Shown here: piece after piece, positions 16,969-25,649 of the stretch
Position numbering within the stretch: the stretch's first letter is position 1
Layout of the letters: each line of letters starts with the position of its first letter
From: Salinisphaera sp. T31B1
GTDB lineage: Bacteria > Pseudomonadota > Gammaproteobacteria > Nevskiales > Salinisphaeraceae
Length of the DNA: 64,000 bases
Direction: 5' to 3'
Assembly: GCF_040361275.1 (NCBI RefSeq)
Contig: NZ_APNH01000002.1
Coordinates: forward strand, 248,001 to 312,000
Program-made: the position numbers and the translations under genes
Notes under the pieces: generated by a model
What the model saw: the letters and a program-made list of their open reading frames with translations, nothing else
Told to the model about the DNA's origin: nothing
Database searches by the model: none

Positions 16969-18927
16969 TTACTTGGACGCGACCTTTTGGCTCTCGTCCG
17001 CCTTCTTGGCGACCGAATCGGGCAGCGCGAAGACCGTCAGCACTCCACCCAGCTGGGTGTAGTTCTTCAGATCCTTATAACCACCCACGGCACCGAGGCC
17101 AGCGTTCGGGTCGGTCAGGCCTGCGGCCATACCGATACCAGCCCAGCCGCCAATGCCCGAGAGCACGCCGATGTACTGCTTACCCTCGTACTTCCAGGTG
17201 TTGACGTTGCCGATGATGCCCGACGGCGTTTTGAAGCTGTACAGCTCCTTGCCGGTCTTGGCGTCTACCGCCTTCAGATAACCTTCGAGCGTGCCGTAGA
17301 ACACGACATCGCCGGCCGTGGCCAATGCGCCACTCCACACAGAGAAGCGTTCCGGCACGGACCACTTGATCTTGCCAGTGGTCGCGTCATAGGCGATGAA
17401 GGTGCCCATGCGGTTTTCGACATTGTCGCCAACCGGGTTGGTGATGTCCTGCGGGCCCGGGTACATCGCCACCGTCGAGCCGACATAGGGTTGGCCGGCC
17501 GTGTAATCGACCTTGGACGGTTCGTAGTCCATGCAGACATGATTGGTCGGCACGTAGAACAATCCGGTCTTGGGCGAATACGACGCCGGCTGCTGGTCCT
17601 TGGAACCGAGCGCGGCCGGGCAGATGTCCGTCACGTTCTTGTCCACCTTGCCGTCGGTCGAGTACTTGGACACGACCTGCGGACGACCCGTCTTCATGTC
17701 GACCTTGGTCGCCCAGTTGACCGCCGGGTCGTACTTCTCGGCCACCAGGAGTTCACCGTTGGTACGGTCCTGGGTGTAGGCGAAGCCGTTACGATCGAAA
17801 TGAACGACAAGCTTGCGATCCTTGCCGTCGACCTTCTGATCGACCAGGATCTTTTCGTTCACACCGTCGTAGTCCCATTCGTCATGGGGCGTCATCTGAT
17901 AGAGCCACTTCGCTTCGCCGGTATCCGGGTTGCGAGCGAAGATCGTCATCGAGTACTTGTTGTCGCCCGGACGCTGGGTCGGGTTCCAGGTACCGGGGTT
18001 GCCGGTTCCGTAGTACAGCAGATCCAGATCCGGATCGTAGCTGAACCAGCCCCAGGTCGTACCGCCACCGATTTTCCACTGGTCGCCTTCCCAGCTCTTG
18101 ATGCTGGTGTCTTTACCGACAGGCTTCTGAGTGACCGCGTTGATGGTCTTGTCCGGATCGATCAGCATCGAGTCATCGGGCCCGGTGCTGTATGCCCGCC
18201 AGGCCATCTTGCCGTCCGAGATGTTGTAGGCCGTCAGATAGCCACGCACACCAAACTCACCGCCGGAAATACCGGTGATGACCTTGTCCTTGACCACGAG
18301 CGGCGCATTGGTCGCTGTCTGACCCTTGCTCGGGTCACCGTTGACGCTCTTCCAGGCCACCTTGCCGGTCTTCTCGTCGAGTGCGACCAGGGTGGTATCT
18401 GCCTGCTGAAGGAAGATCTTGCCGTCGCCGTAGGCCAGACCGCGGTTGACGGTATCACAGCACATCACCGGAATGACCTGCGGGTTCTGGGTCGGCTCGT
18501 ACTTCCATTTGATCGCGTGGGTCTTCAGATCGATCGCGAATACCTTATTGGGGAAAGGCGTCGCCAGATACATGGTGTCGCCCTTGACCAGAGGCCCGCC
18601 TTCATGACCACGAAGCACGCCGGTGGAGAACGTCCACGCGGGTACCAGTTGGCCTGCGTTTTCGGAATTGATCTGGTCGAGTTCGCTGTAGCGCTGGCCG
18701 TTGTACTGGCCACCCCACATGATCCAGTTGGCTGGATCCTTCTGCATGCTGAGCAGATCGGTACTCGAGCTCGAACCGCTGCTGGAACTGGAGCTGCTGG
18801 AACTGGACTTGTCGGAACTCTTGGCGCTGCTGTCCTGGGCCAGGACAAGGCCAGAGCCCATCAGCGTGGTAACGGCAAGCGTTGCCGTCGCCATACGGAC
18901 TGCCCTTTTGGTAGGTGTCAATCTCAC
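16969..18927 (-). CDS. xoxF: Lanthanide-dependent PQQ methanol dehydrogenase XoxF
   Basis: 652 residues, periplasmic, signal peptide ending near LVLAQ (31). It oxidises methanol or another primary alcohol using PQQ. The eight-bladed propeller family is clear: vicinal disulfide C156-C157 in [28 protein letters not shown], and the active-site run [10 protein letters not shown]. There D352 is the catalytic Asp and D354 the extra Asp that marks lanthanide enzymes; the calcium enzyme MxaF has Ala there. No mxaI small subunit is present, as in other xox clusters. It is longer than usual because of a Ser-rich insert (about 32-55, including ten consecutive Ser). A terminator follows it. Methanol is the likely substrate, but ethanol or formaldehyde are possible. 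Confidence 0.93.
   Translation of the reverse strand: MRLTPTKRAVRMATATLAVTTLMGSGLVLAQDSSAKSSDKSSSSSSSSSSGSSSSTDLLSMQKDPANWIMWGGQYNGQRYSELDQINSENAGQLVPAWTFSTGVLRGHEGGPLVKGDTMYLATPFPNKVFAIDLKTHAIKWKYEPTQNPQVIPVMCCDTVNRGLAYGDGKIFLQQADTTLVALDEKTGKVAWKSVNGDPSKGQTATNAPLVVKDKVITGISGGEFGVRGYLTAYNISDGKMAWRAYSTGPDDSMLIDPDKTINAVTQKPVGKDTSIKSWEGDQWKIGGGTTWGWFSYDPDLDLLYYGTGNPGTWNPTQRPGDNKYSMTIFARNPDTGEAKWLYQMTPHDEWDYDGVNEKILVDQKVDGKDRKLVVHFDRNGFAYTQDRTNGELLVAEKYDPAVNWATKVDMKTGRPQVVSKYSTDGKVDKNVTDICPAALGSKDQQPASYSPKTGLFYVPTNHVCMDYEPSKVDYTAGQPYVGSTVAMYPGPQDITNPVGDNVENRMGTFIAYDATTGKIKWSVPERFSVWSGALATAGDVVFYGTLEGYLKAVDAKTGKELYSFKTPSGIIGNVNTWKYEGKQYIGVLSGIGGWAGIGMAAGLTDPNAGLGAVGGYKDLKNYTQLGGVLTVFALPDSVAKKADESQKVASK
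18778..18807. repeat. Perfect 15-bp tandem duplication coding Ser tract
   Basis: The unit GCTGCTGGAACTGGA occurs twice without mismatch (18778-18792 and 18793-18807). Read on the minus strand it encodes ten consecutive Ser in the xoxF linker. The identical codon order in both units points to a recent duplication or slippage. Confidence 0.85.
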
Positions 18928-19343
18928 GACGTTTCTCCTCCGTCTCGTGATTTGTAAAGCAAAACGCCGGATACAGAAGCACTGACCCAGCTTCGCCGTT
19001 TATGGGTTGTGCGGACCGTTGACCGGTCAACCCCTCACCACCTTCGATAGCACGGCTCAAGAATCGTCGTCAATTGGGTTGCCCTACATACAACCGGTTT
19101 TTCTCCACGAATTTGAAGTGGTTCGGTACCAGCATGCAATGGGAAATATTCCCGATTCCTTGACGTGGTTGGCCCAGCGCTCAAGTGCTGTATTGAGCCA
19201 GGCAGAGACAGCCTGCTCGCGATAGCTGCACGCTTAACTTATTCATTACTTAATTTAATCGGACAACCGGCCTATCCAGTCATCACTGGCGCGCTGCAGT
19301 GCAACAGAATCCGCGGTACCTTGAGCACGATTTCGAATGCCGA
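18928..19343. other. Upstream region of xoxF
   Basis: About 415 bases with no supported gene. It contains a GGAG-type ribosome site complement just before xoxF (CTCCTCC at 18935-18941), the palindrome at 19018-19031, a GGGAA-ATA-TTCCC inverted repeat at 19141-19153 and an AT-rich stretch at about 19232-19260. It probably holds the xoxF promoter. Confidence 0.5.
19018..19031. promoter_or_regulatory. Perfect 14-bp palindrome upstream of xoxF (possible operator)
   Basis: GTTGACCGGTCAAC is a perfect palindrome centred about 97 bases before the xoxF start codon. It is nested within GGGTTG (19004-19009) and CAACCC (19029-19034). A dimeric regulator could bind here; the protein is unknown. Confidence 0.4.
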
Positions 19344-19763
19344 TCAGCTGTTACTGTCGGTTTTCGCCGGGGTGTCGTTTTTCGCCGGTGCGTTGCCAGC
19401 ATTCGTGTCGATCAGGCAGCGATCGGCCGCCTTGGACTTGATGCTTGCCAACTTGGAGCGACTGTCGCGGGCAAGCGACCCCTCGCGCAGCACTTCCGGA
19501 CGTTCTCCTGCTGCCTGCTTGCCGCGGGTATAGGTGTCGAGCGTGACGTAGTCGTCGTACGACAGGTTGTCGGCGATATAGTCGATGCTGCACGAGCATT
19601 TGTAGAGTGTGTCGTAGTTTTCTCCGCCCAACTGATTCATGCATTCAAACACGTACTCGGCACGGGCTTCGGTCGGGTAGTTGTGGGCAGGCAGCTTGGC
19701 TGCAAGACCCAGCCCTGGGACGAAGGCGGCGGCAAGCAGGGCAGACATGCGGATCGAGATCAT
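19344..19763 (-). CDS. Small secreted four-cysteine protein of the XoxF cluster
   Basis: 139 residues from ATG 19763, chosen because GGAGG lies six bases upstream and a good signal peptide (MSALLAAAFVPGLGLAA) follows. The mature part contains FECMNQLGG, YKCSCSIDYIADNLSYDDYVTLDTY and DRC, giving cysteines at 41, 56, 58 and 116, which may form two disulfides or a metal site. The tail is Lys/Asp/Asn-rich and low complexity. I do not recognise a characterised family; its position just upstream of xoxF on the same strand suggests a role in the periplasmic alcohol-oxidation system. It is separated from xoxF by about 415 bases and has its own promoter region. Confidence 0.65.
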   Translation of the reverse strand: MISIRMSALLAAAFVPGLGLAAKLPAHNYPTEARAEYVFECMNQLGGENYDTLYKCSCSIDYIADNLSYDDYVTLDTYTRGKQAAGERPEVLREGSLARDSRSKLASIKSKAADRCLIDTNAGNAPAKNDTPAKTDSNS

Positions 19764-20144
19764 GGTCATCCTCCGGAAAGTGGGTGTTGTTATACGCACA
19801 GTTGGAACAACCGACAGTGCAACCCATCACCGGACTTTTTGCAAAGCGTGATCGCGATTTTGGATCGATGTGGACACTGGACAGGGCCGCGGCGCATTGC
19901 TGGCTGGCGGACGAAACGGTTAATAAACCGGAGTTTGGGTTTGGCTTTTTACGCCAATGCTCGGGTGCGCACAACGCGTACCGCGGGACGCGGCGTCGAT
20001 TCACGGAATGGCCGCCCGAACCAGGGTCGCCGGTCCGCCAAGCTCCCGAACTCATGACAGAAACATAATTCTGCCGTCCATTCAGGTATTTGGGCATTAT
20101 TCTTAAAGCTAGAACTTGCCTTAGCTCGGTCAATGCCTATAGGT
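19764..20144. other. Intergenic region between secreted Cys protein and orphan regulator
   Basis: About 380 bases without a supported gene. An inverted repeat CGGTT-AATA-AACCG lies at 19917-19930. It is downstream of the regulator gene and upstream of the Cys-rich protein gene, so it should hold the promoter of the latter. Confidence 0.45.
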
Positions 20145-20843
20145 TCACGGTGTGATGGCTGCGTCGACCAGCTGATACCCCACACCATGGATCGTGCGAA
20201 TCGAGTGGCGCTGGTCCGCTTCGCCGAGCAGATGACGCAAACGGTGGATATGACCGCGTAGTGCGGCGTCTGATTCGGGCGGCTGATCGTTCCAGATGGC
20301 GTGCTCGATCTGATCGCGGGTCACCACGGCCGGGTGAGCGCGCATGAGCAACTCGAGAATTCGGAAGCTGATCGGCGCGAGCTCGAGCCGTTGCCCGCCG
20401 CAGTGAACCAGCCGCTGCTCGCAGTCCATGCGGAGTTGGCAGACGTTGAGTTCGCGCGTGGTCTTCGTGCCGCGGCGCACGATGGACTGCAGGCGAAGAT
20501 AAAGCTCCCGCAGCGAGAAGGGTTTGACCAGGTAGTCGTCAGCCCCCGCCTCCAAGCCTTCGATGCGGTCGGCCAGGGTATCCCGCGCGGTGAGTATCAA
20601 CACCGGCGTCATACTGTGCATTTGCTGACGGAGCCGCTGGCAGAGCGCGATCCCGTCGACACGCGGCAGTCCGACGTCGAGCAGAATGGCGTCATAGCGG
20701 TTTGCCTCGCATAGACGTAGGCCGAGTGCGCCATCACTGGCGAAATCCGGTTCGTCACCGCGTTGTTCCAGATATTCGCCGATCGTCGCGGCGAGATCGT
20801 CGTTGTCCTCGATTATCAGCACATGCATCGGCCGGTCCGTCAC
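20145..20843 (-). CDS. Orphan OmpR-type response regulator
   Basis: 232 residues. The receiver domain (about 6-120) has EDNDD at 12-16, phospho-acceptor D56 in LLDVGLP, the T of ILTARD and the K of YLVKPFS; the winged helix ends in HGVGYQLVD. It is strikingly similar to the regulator at 491-1171: EDNDDLAA near the start, LTARDTL, GADDYL.KPFSL, PPESDAALRGHIH.LR and the final HG.GY. Unlike that gene, it has no kinase next to it. ATG 20843 is taken as start; 20828 is possible. It lies between the XoxF and Pao clusters, so it may control one of them, or share the kinase at 1158. A hairpin-type repeat lies six bases upstream. Confidence 0.9.
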   Translation of the reverse strand: MTDRPMHVLIIEDNDDLAATIGEYLEQRGDEPDFASDGALGLRLCEANRYDAILLDVGLPRVDGIALCQRLRQQMHSMTPVLILTARDTLADRIEGLEAGADDYLVKPFSLRELYLRLQSIVRRGTKTTRELNVCQLRMDCEQRLVHCGGQRLELAPISFRILELLMRAHPAVVTRDQIEHAIWNDQPPESDAALRGHIHRLRHLLGEADQRHSIRTIHGVGYQLVDAAITP

Positions 20844-20848
20844 TCGAT

Positions 20849-20873
20849 GTTGCCGACCACAATTGTCGGCAAC
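20849..20873. promoter_or_regulatory. 9-bp inverted repeat before orphan regulator start
   Basis: GTTGCCGAC (20849-20857) and GTCGGCAAC (20865-20873) are perfectly complementary with a 7-base spacer, ending six bases before the start codon on the minus strand. In RNA it would mask the translation start; in DNA it could be a dimer operator for self-regulation. Confidence 0.5.
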
Positions 20874-20979
20874 CGCTCAGACAACACGCGCAACGATTCG
20901 TTTTCAACGACCGGCGCTTGCGGTGATCGGCTCGGAGAGCGCGTCGCTGGGCCAGGGCGACGCGCCGCCGCCGTGCCGA

Positions 20980-23202
20980 TCAGGTCTGCATGAGCGATTC
21001 CAGCCGGATCGGCAACTCGCGTACGCGCTTGCCGGTTGCATGGTGCACGGCATTGGCGACCGCAGCCGCCATACCGGTTACCCCGATCTCGCCGATGCCG
21101 CGCGCGCCGAATTCGTTGAATTCGTAGTCCGGGTAGTCCAGGAGCACGACCTCAACCTCGGGAGGCTGATCGGCATGGACCGGCACGAGATATTCGGCAT
21201 AGTTGTTGTTGACCGGCAGGCCGGAGCGCTCGTCGTAGTCGGTCGCCTCGAACAACGCCATGCCGATCCCCATGGCGATCGCGCCTTCGACCTGATTGGC
21301 AGATGTCTTTTCGTTAATGATCTGGCCGACATCGATCGCACTGACCACACGTGAAACCCTAAGACGGGAAATGCCTGCGTCCCAGCGCACCTCCACGAAA
21401 TGGGCGCCGAACGAACGGAACGAGAACTCGCCTTCGGGCGCACCCGGCGTATGAGCCTCACCGTCGGCGTTGGCGAGCTTTTGCTGCTTGAGGATATCCG
21501 TATAGGCAACGGACTTTCCGTTTGCTGAAGACAATTTCCCATTCGCGAAATTCAGCGCGTCCGGCTTCGTGCCCTCGAATTGGGCACCCTCTGCGCTGGC
21601 ATAGCTCTTGAGCGCTTCGATCGCCGCCCGCGTGGCCTCTGCCACGGCCGGCAGGGTGGTGGCCGTGGCCCAAGAACCACCAGACAGGGGGCCACTCGGA
21701 TAACTCGAGTCGCCCAGTTCGACCTCGATCTGGTCGATATCCAGACCGGTGATCGCCGACACCGCCTGGGCGACGATGGTATAGGTACCGGTACCGATGT
21801 CCTGGGTCGCACAGGAAACATAGGCCGTGCCGTCGGCGCGCAGCGACACCCGAGCGTCGCATTCCATCTTCAGCGCTTCCCAGTTGCAGGCCGCCATGCC
21901 CCAGCCGATGACGTCATTGCCCTCACGCATGGACCCGACCTCGTGATCGCGCCGCGACCAGCCGAACTTCTCCGCGCCGCGTTCAAACGCTTCCATCAGG
22001 TGGATGCTCGAAAATGGGAGATCCATGCTCTGGTCACGCTCGGTATAGTTGGCCTTGCGGAACTCGAGCGGGTCCATTCCGAGTTTCTCGGCCATTTCGT
22101 CCATCGCGGATTCGAGCGCGAACAGTCCGGGTGCGGCGCCCGGTGCTCGCATGGACGTCGGCGTGCCGTGGTGGGCGGCGACCGTTGCATGACTGACGCG
22201 CAGGTTTGCACAGTCATACAGGCTCTTGGTGCAGCTGCCCGTGGTCTCGACATAGGTGTTCACCATCGAGGTGGTGTTGACCGAGTCGTGGCTGAGCGCG
22301 GTCAGCTTCCCATCGTCGGTGGCACCGATGCGAATCCGTTGATGGGTCGGCGGGCGATGACCGGTCGTGGTGAACATCTGGCTGCGGGGGACGACCAGCT
22401 GGACCGGCCGGCCGATCTCGCGGGACGCAGCTGCTGCAGCGACCGCGTGCGGCCAGATCCATAACTTGCTGCCGAAACCGGACCCGATGAATGGCGCCCG
22501 CACCTCCACGCGCTCGGGCGGCAGGCCGAATATCTTCGCCATGGCATTGCGCGCGAAGATGACGCCCTGCGAAGCCTCATGAAGAATCAGGTCGCCGTTT
22601 TCCCAGCTTGCGGTACTGGCGTGCATCTCCATGGGATTGTGAGTTTCCATGGGAGTGACATAAGTCGCGTCGACCTGGTTCGTCGCCGAGGCGAACGCAT
22701 CGTCCGGATTGCCACGGCTGTGCCCGCTCGACTCATCGGGCTTGGGCTGGCCGGCCTGTGCCATGGCCTGTTCGAGATTGGCGATCGGTTCGGCACCGGC
22801 GCTGTAACGGACCTGGACCGCATAAGCAGCGGCTCGGGCGTTGGCAAAGGTGTCGGCCACCACGAGCGCGACGAACTGGCCCGGGTAGTAAACCTTGTCA
22901 TCTTCGAACGGAAGACGGGTTTCATCGACCTTGTTCTGCTGGGCGAAGCTGCTCGGGGTCCGATACAGATCCGGAAAATGGCCGTGATGAAAGATATCGA
23001 GCACCCCCGGCATCTTTTTCGCCTGGCTCAGGTCGATCTGCTCGACGGTGCCGCTGGCCACCGTGCTGAACACGCCGTAGGCATAAGCCAATCCCGGCAG
23101 ATGGTAGTCGGCGGCATACCGGGCGCGGCCGCTGAGTTTCTCCGGGCCATCGATACGCGATCTGGACGCGCCGATGACCTTGTCCTGAATCTTGTCAGTC
23201 AT
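20980..23202 (-). CDS. paoC: Molybdenum aldehyde oxidoreductase, large subunit (PaoC/YagR type)
   Basis: 740 residues of the xanthine oxidase family: the aldehyde oxidase a/b hammerhead domain (about 20-135) and the molybdopterin-cytosine-dinucleotide domains after it. Motifs include GSGFGSKLWIWPHAV, TSMRAPGAAPGLFALE, CATQDIGTGTYTI, LSGGSWATATTLPA and FGARGIGEIGVTG, which carries the catalytic Glu near residue 706. It oxidises aldehydes to acids with water as oxygen donor. It is third in the order 2Fe-2S, FAD, Mo subunit, as in E. coli paoABC. The Tat signal of the small subunit would carry the complex to the periplasm, alongside XoxF. The actual aldehyde is not shown by the sequence; isoquinoline oxidoreductase-like activity is an alternative. 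Confidence 0.9.
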   Translation of the reverse strand: MTDKIQDKVIGASRSRIDGPEKLSGRARYAADYHLPGLAYAYGVFSTVASGTVEQIDLSQAKKMPGVLDIFHHGHFPDLYRTPSSFAQQNKVDETRLPFEDDKVYYPGQFVALVVADTFANARAAAYAVQVRYSAGAEPIANLEQAMAQAGQPKPDESSGHSRGNPDDAFASATNQVDATYVTPMETHNPMEMHASTASWENGDLILHEASQGVIFARNAMAKIFGLPPERVEVRAPFIGSGFGSKLWIWPHAVAAAAASREIGRPVQLVVPRSQMFTTTGHRPPTHQRIRIGATDDGKLTALSHDSVNTTSMVNTYVETTGSCTKSLYDCANLRVSHATVAAHHGTPTSMRAPGAAPGLFALESAMDEMAEKLGMDPLEFRKANYTERDQSMDLPFSSIHLMEAFERGAEKFGWSRRDHEVGSMREGNDVIGWGMAACNWEALKMECDARVSLRADGTAYVSCATQDIGTGTYTIVAQAVSAITGLDIDQIEVELGDSSYPSGPLSGGSWATATTLPAVAEATRAAIEALKSYASAEGAQFEGTKPDALNFANGKLSSANGKSVAYTDILKQQKLANADGEAHTPGAPEGEFSFRSFGAHFVEVRWDAGISRLRVSRVVSAIDVGQIINEKTSANQVEGAIAMGIGMALFEATDYDERSGLPVNNNYAEYLVPVHADQPPEVEVVLLDYPDYEFNEFGARGIGEIGVTGMAAAVANAVHHATGKRVRELPIRLESLMQT

Positions 23203-23224
23203 GATATTCGCTTGTCCTCGTGGC

Positions 23225-24208
23225 TCAGGCCTGGGTGACGGTGGTCAGGCTACGTACGATGGCCTGCTGGCCGAGCGGAATCTTGAACGCGTTCTGGCTA
23301 TAAGGTCTGGCGTCGGCGAAAGCGATTTGCGCCGCCTTGGTGAAGGCTGCCTCGCCGATGGACTGACCGATGAGCGACTTCTCGGCTGCCTGGGCCCGCC
23401 AGGGCTTGGTGCCGACGCCGCCGAGCGCGATCCGCGCGTCGCGAATCGTGCCGTTATCCGTGGCCACGATCACGCCAGCCGAAGCAAGCGCGAACTGATA
23501 GGACGCGCGATCGCGGAGCTTCAGATAGTGCGACCGATTGCCATTGATCGGGGCGTCGAGCACGACGTGGGTGATCAACTCGTCGGTATCGAGGGCATGC
23601 TCCCGGTCCGGCGAATCACCGGGCAACAGGTGGAAATCGAGAAAATCGATTTCACGCTCACCGTTCGGACCCGATACGACCACGGTCGCGCCGATGGCCG
23701 CCATGGCGACACACATGTCCGAGGGGTGGCTGGCGATGCATTGTTCGCTCGTGCCCAGCACTGCGTGCACGCTTCGGTTATGCCCGCCGATAGCCGAACA
23801 GCCCGAGCCGGGAGCGCGTTTGTTGCAATCGGATACGCCGTCACGGAAATAGGGGCAGCGCACCCGTTGCATCACGTTGCCGCCGGTGGTCGCCTTGTTG
23901 CGAAGCGATGTCGATGCGCCCGACAGCAGGGCTTCCGCCAGCACCGAATAATGAGCGCTCACACGGGGGTGATATGCCAGATCAGTATTCGACACCATAG
24001 CGCCGATCTTCAACCGGCCGTCCTCGAGCGTCTCTACGTCGTAGAGCGGCAGGCCGTTGACATCGACCACACGCTCGGGGCGCATGACATCGAGCTTGAC
24101 CAGGTCGAGCAGGGTGGTGCCGCCCGCCACGAACGACGACGGCTGCCCGCGGTGGGCTGTTACCGCAGCATCGACGCTGTCGGCCTTCTGATACTGAAAG
24201 TTTCGCAT
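23225..24208 (-). CDS. paoB: Aldehyde oxidoreductase, FAD/4Fe-4S subunit (PaoB type)
   Basis: 327 residues of the FAD-binding PCMH/CO dehydrogenase medium-subunit family. FAD loops are FVAGGTTLLD (26-35) and ATTGGNVMQR (106-115). Four cysteines, C118, C128, C137 and C157, lie in an insert with RCPYFRDG and GSGCSA; such a set holds the extra 4Fe-4S cluster found in E. coli PaoB and not in classic xanthine dehydrogenases. It passes electrons from the 2Fe-2S subunit to an external acceptor. It is spaced 22 bases from paoC and 9 bases from paoA, so all three are one operon. Confidence 0.9.
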   Translation of the reverse strand: MRNFQYQKADSVDAAVTAHRGQPSSFVAGGTTLLDLVKLDVMRPERVVDVNGLPLYDVETLEDGRLKIGAMVSNTDLAYHPRVSAHYSVLAEALLSGASTSLRNKATTGGNVMQRVRCPYFRDGVSDCNKRAPGSGCSAIGGHNRSVHAVLGTSEQCIASHPSDMCVAMAAIGATVVVSGPNGEREIDFLDFHLLPGDSPDREHALDTDELITHVVLDAPINGNRSHYLKLRDRASYQFALASAGVIVATDNGTIRDARIALGGVGTKPWRAQAAEKSLIGQSIGEAAFTKAAQIAFADARPYSQNAFKIPLGQQAIVRSLTTVTQA

Positions 24209-24217
24209 CGAATGCTC

Positions 24218-24898
24218 CTAGACCTTGCCGCGCGCGGACTGAACCGCGGCCAGAATGTTCTTGTAGGCGCCACAACGGCAGATATTGCCGCTCATGGCCT
24301 CGCGGACGGCCTCATCGCTAGAGTCGATGTGCTCGCTTGCCAGAACATAGGTCGCGGTCATCATCTGGCCAGACGTGCAATAGCCACACTGATAGGCGTC
24401 GTGATCCAGAAATGCCTGCTGCACGGGATGGAGCCGGCCCGGCTCCGACAGACCTTCGACTGTGGTGATCTCGTCACCGTCGTGCATGACCGCCAGGCTC
24501 AGACAGGAGTTGATCACGCGGCCGTTGACGTGCACGTTGCAGGCGCCGCACTGGCCGTGATCGCAGCCCTTTTTGGTGCCTGTCAACGCCAGATCGTCGC
24601 GTATGGCATCCAGAAGAATGACGTTGGGGGCGACATCCATCTGCTTCGTCTGCCCGTTGATCTTGAAGGTCACTCGCGTGGTGCCGTCGGCCGGCGCGTC
24701 CGTCGAATCACGGTTGACGCCTGCCGCACCGTCGGCTGCCCAGCTTGATCCAAGCCCGGCACCGCCGGTCGCCGCGGCGAGGCTGGACATGCCCACCGTC
24801 TTCATGAAACGTCTGCGAGAGGCCGAATGGGCCGGCTCGGTCTTCGCGGTCGGGCCGGCGGGGGTGGCCTCGGCGGGATCCTTGGGATCGTCGGTCAT
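24218..24898 (-). CDS. paoA: Aldehyde oxidoreductase, 2Fe-2S subunit with Tat signal (PaoA type)
   Basis: 226 residues from ATG 24898, chosen because GGAG lies six bases upstream and the start gives a Tat signal SRRRFMKTVG (27-36) followed by a hydrophobic stretch. The plant-type 2Fe-2S domain has C112, C117, C120 and C132; the second all-helical 2Fe-2S domain has C171, C174, C207 and C209. All eight ligands are present. It would carry the folded three-subunit complex through the Tat system to the periplasm. It heads the paoABC operon, 118 bases after the mocA stop. Confidence 0.92.
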   Translation of the reverse strand: MTDDPKDPAEATPAGPTAKTEPAHSASRRRFMKTVGMSSLAAATGGAGLGSSWAADGAAGVNRDSTDAPADGTTRVTFKINGQTKQMDVAPNVILLDAIRDDLALTGTKKGCDHGQCGACNVHVNGRVINSCLSLAVMHDGDEITTVEGLSEPGRLHPVQQAFLDHDAYQCGYCTSGQMMTATYVLASEHIDSSDEAVREAMSGNICRCGAYKNILAAVQSARGKV

Positions 24899-25016
24899 GG
24901 GAAACTCCGTCGATGGTATCGGTGGCGTGCCCGTCGGCCGGCGCACGCTGGACTCAGGCAGTGATTAGAGACAGGGTAATCGTACGTTCCCGGCCAGCTT
25001 ACCCAAACCGGATCGT

Positions 25017-25649
25017 TCACTGTAGTCGCGAGTGACCACGCAGCCGCGAATCGGACGTGCGGCGCAGACGCCGCAATGCCTCTGGTGTGTCAACGTCCAG
25101 CACGCTGGACCGGGAGGCAGTGACCAGCTGCTTTCGCGCCGACGGCACGCGGTCCAGTATGGACTGGGCGCCGCGATCACCGCTCAATGCGGTCACGGGC
25201 CCGAACAGCGATCGCGATATCAGTACCGGATGACCGACTCGCCCGGCATATGCCGGGCGCACGTAATCAATGCCCGGGCGCCAATGGCGGCACAGACGAC
25301 GCACCAGTTGCGTATCGATGGTCGGCATGTCGGCGAGACAGACAAACGCGGCGTCGCAGTACGGGGGCAGCGCCGCCAGACCCCGGCGTAACGAGCCGGC
25401 CATACCGTGGGCGTGCAATCGATTGTCGACCAAACGTACCGATTGCAACCGCGGCTGGCAGGCATTCACCGTACGCCGGATCCATGCAGCTCGACGGCCG
25501 GTGACGACCACCACTGGCCGTACCGGCGCACCGGACAACGCCGTCAGCACATGTTCGAGCAACGTCAGCCGCCCCAGTCGAGCCAGTGGCTTCGAGCCGT
25601 AGCCGAACCGCCGGTTGCTTCCTGCCGCCAGCACGACGGCTCCGATCAT
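25017..25649 (-). CDS. mocA: Molybdenum cofactor cytidylyltransferase-like protein (MocA)
   Basis: 210 residues of the MobA-like NTP-transferase family. It opens with MIGAVVLAAGSNRRFG (nucleotide-binding LAAG...R motif) and has CLADMP, VGHPVLISRSLF and DVDTPEALRRL near the end. MocA joins CTP to molybdopterin to form MCD, the cofactor of the PaoABC type. The GNRRFG basic residues replace the usual SSRMG. The start at 25649 gives an ATGA overlap with XdhC. It stands directly upstream of paoABC on the same strand, in agreement with cofactor supply for that enzyme. Confidence 0.85.
   Translation of the reverse strand: MIGAVVLAAGSNRRFGYGSKPLARLGRLTLLEHVLTALSGAPVRPVVVVTGRRAAWIRRTVNACQPRLQSVRLVDNRLHAHGMAGSLRRGLAALPPYCDAAFVCLADMPTIDTQLVRRLCRHWRPGIDYVRPAYAGRVGHPVLISRSLFGPVTALSGDRGAQSILDRVPSARKQLVTASRSSVLDVDTPEALRRLRRTSDSRLRGHSRLQ

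Noticed and set aside
16987-18957. A 656-codon open frame antisense to xoxF
   Set aside because: It is a shadow of the GC-rich codon pattern; the opposite strand has every XoxF motif, a signal peptide and a terminator.
23192-24748. A 518-codon open frame antisense to paoB and paoA
   Set aside because: No motif or signal; the minus-strand genes have all cofactor ligands.
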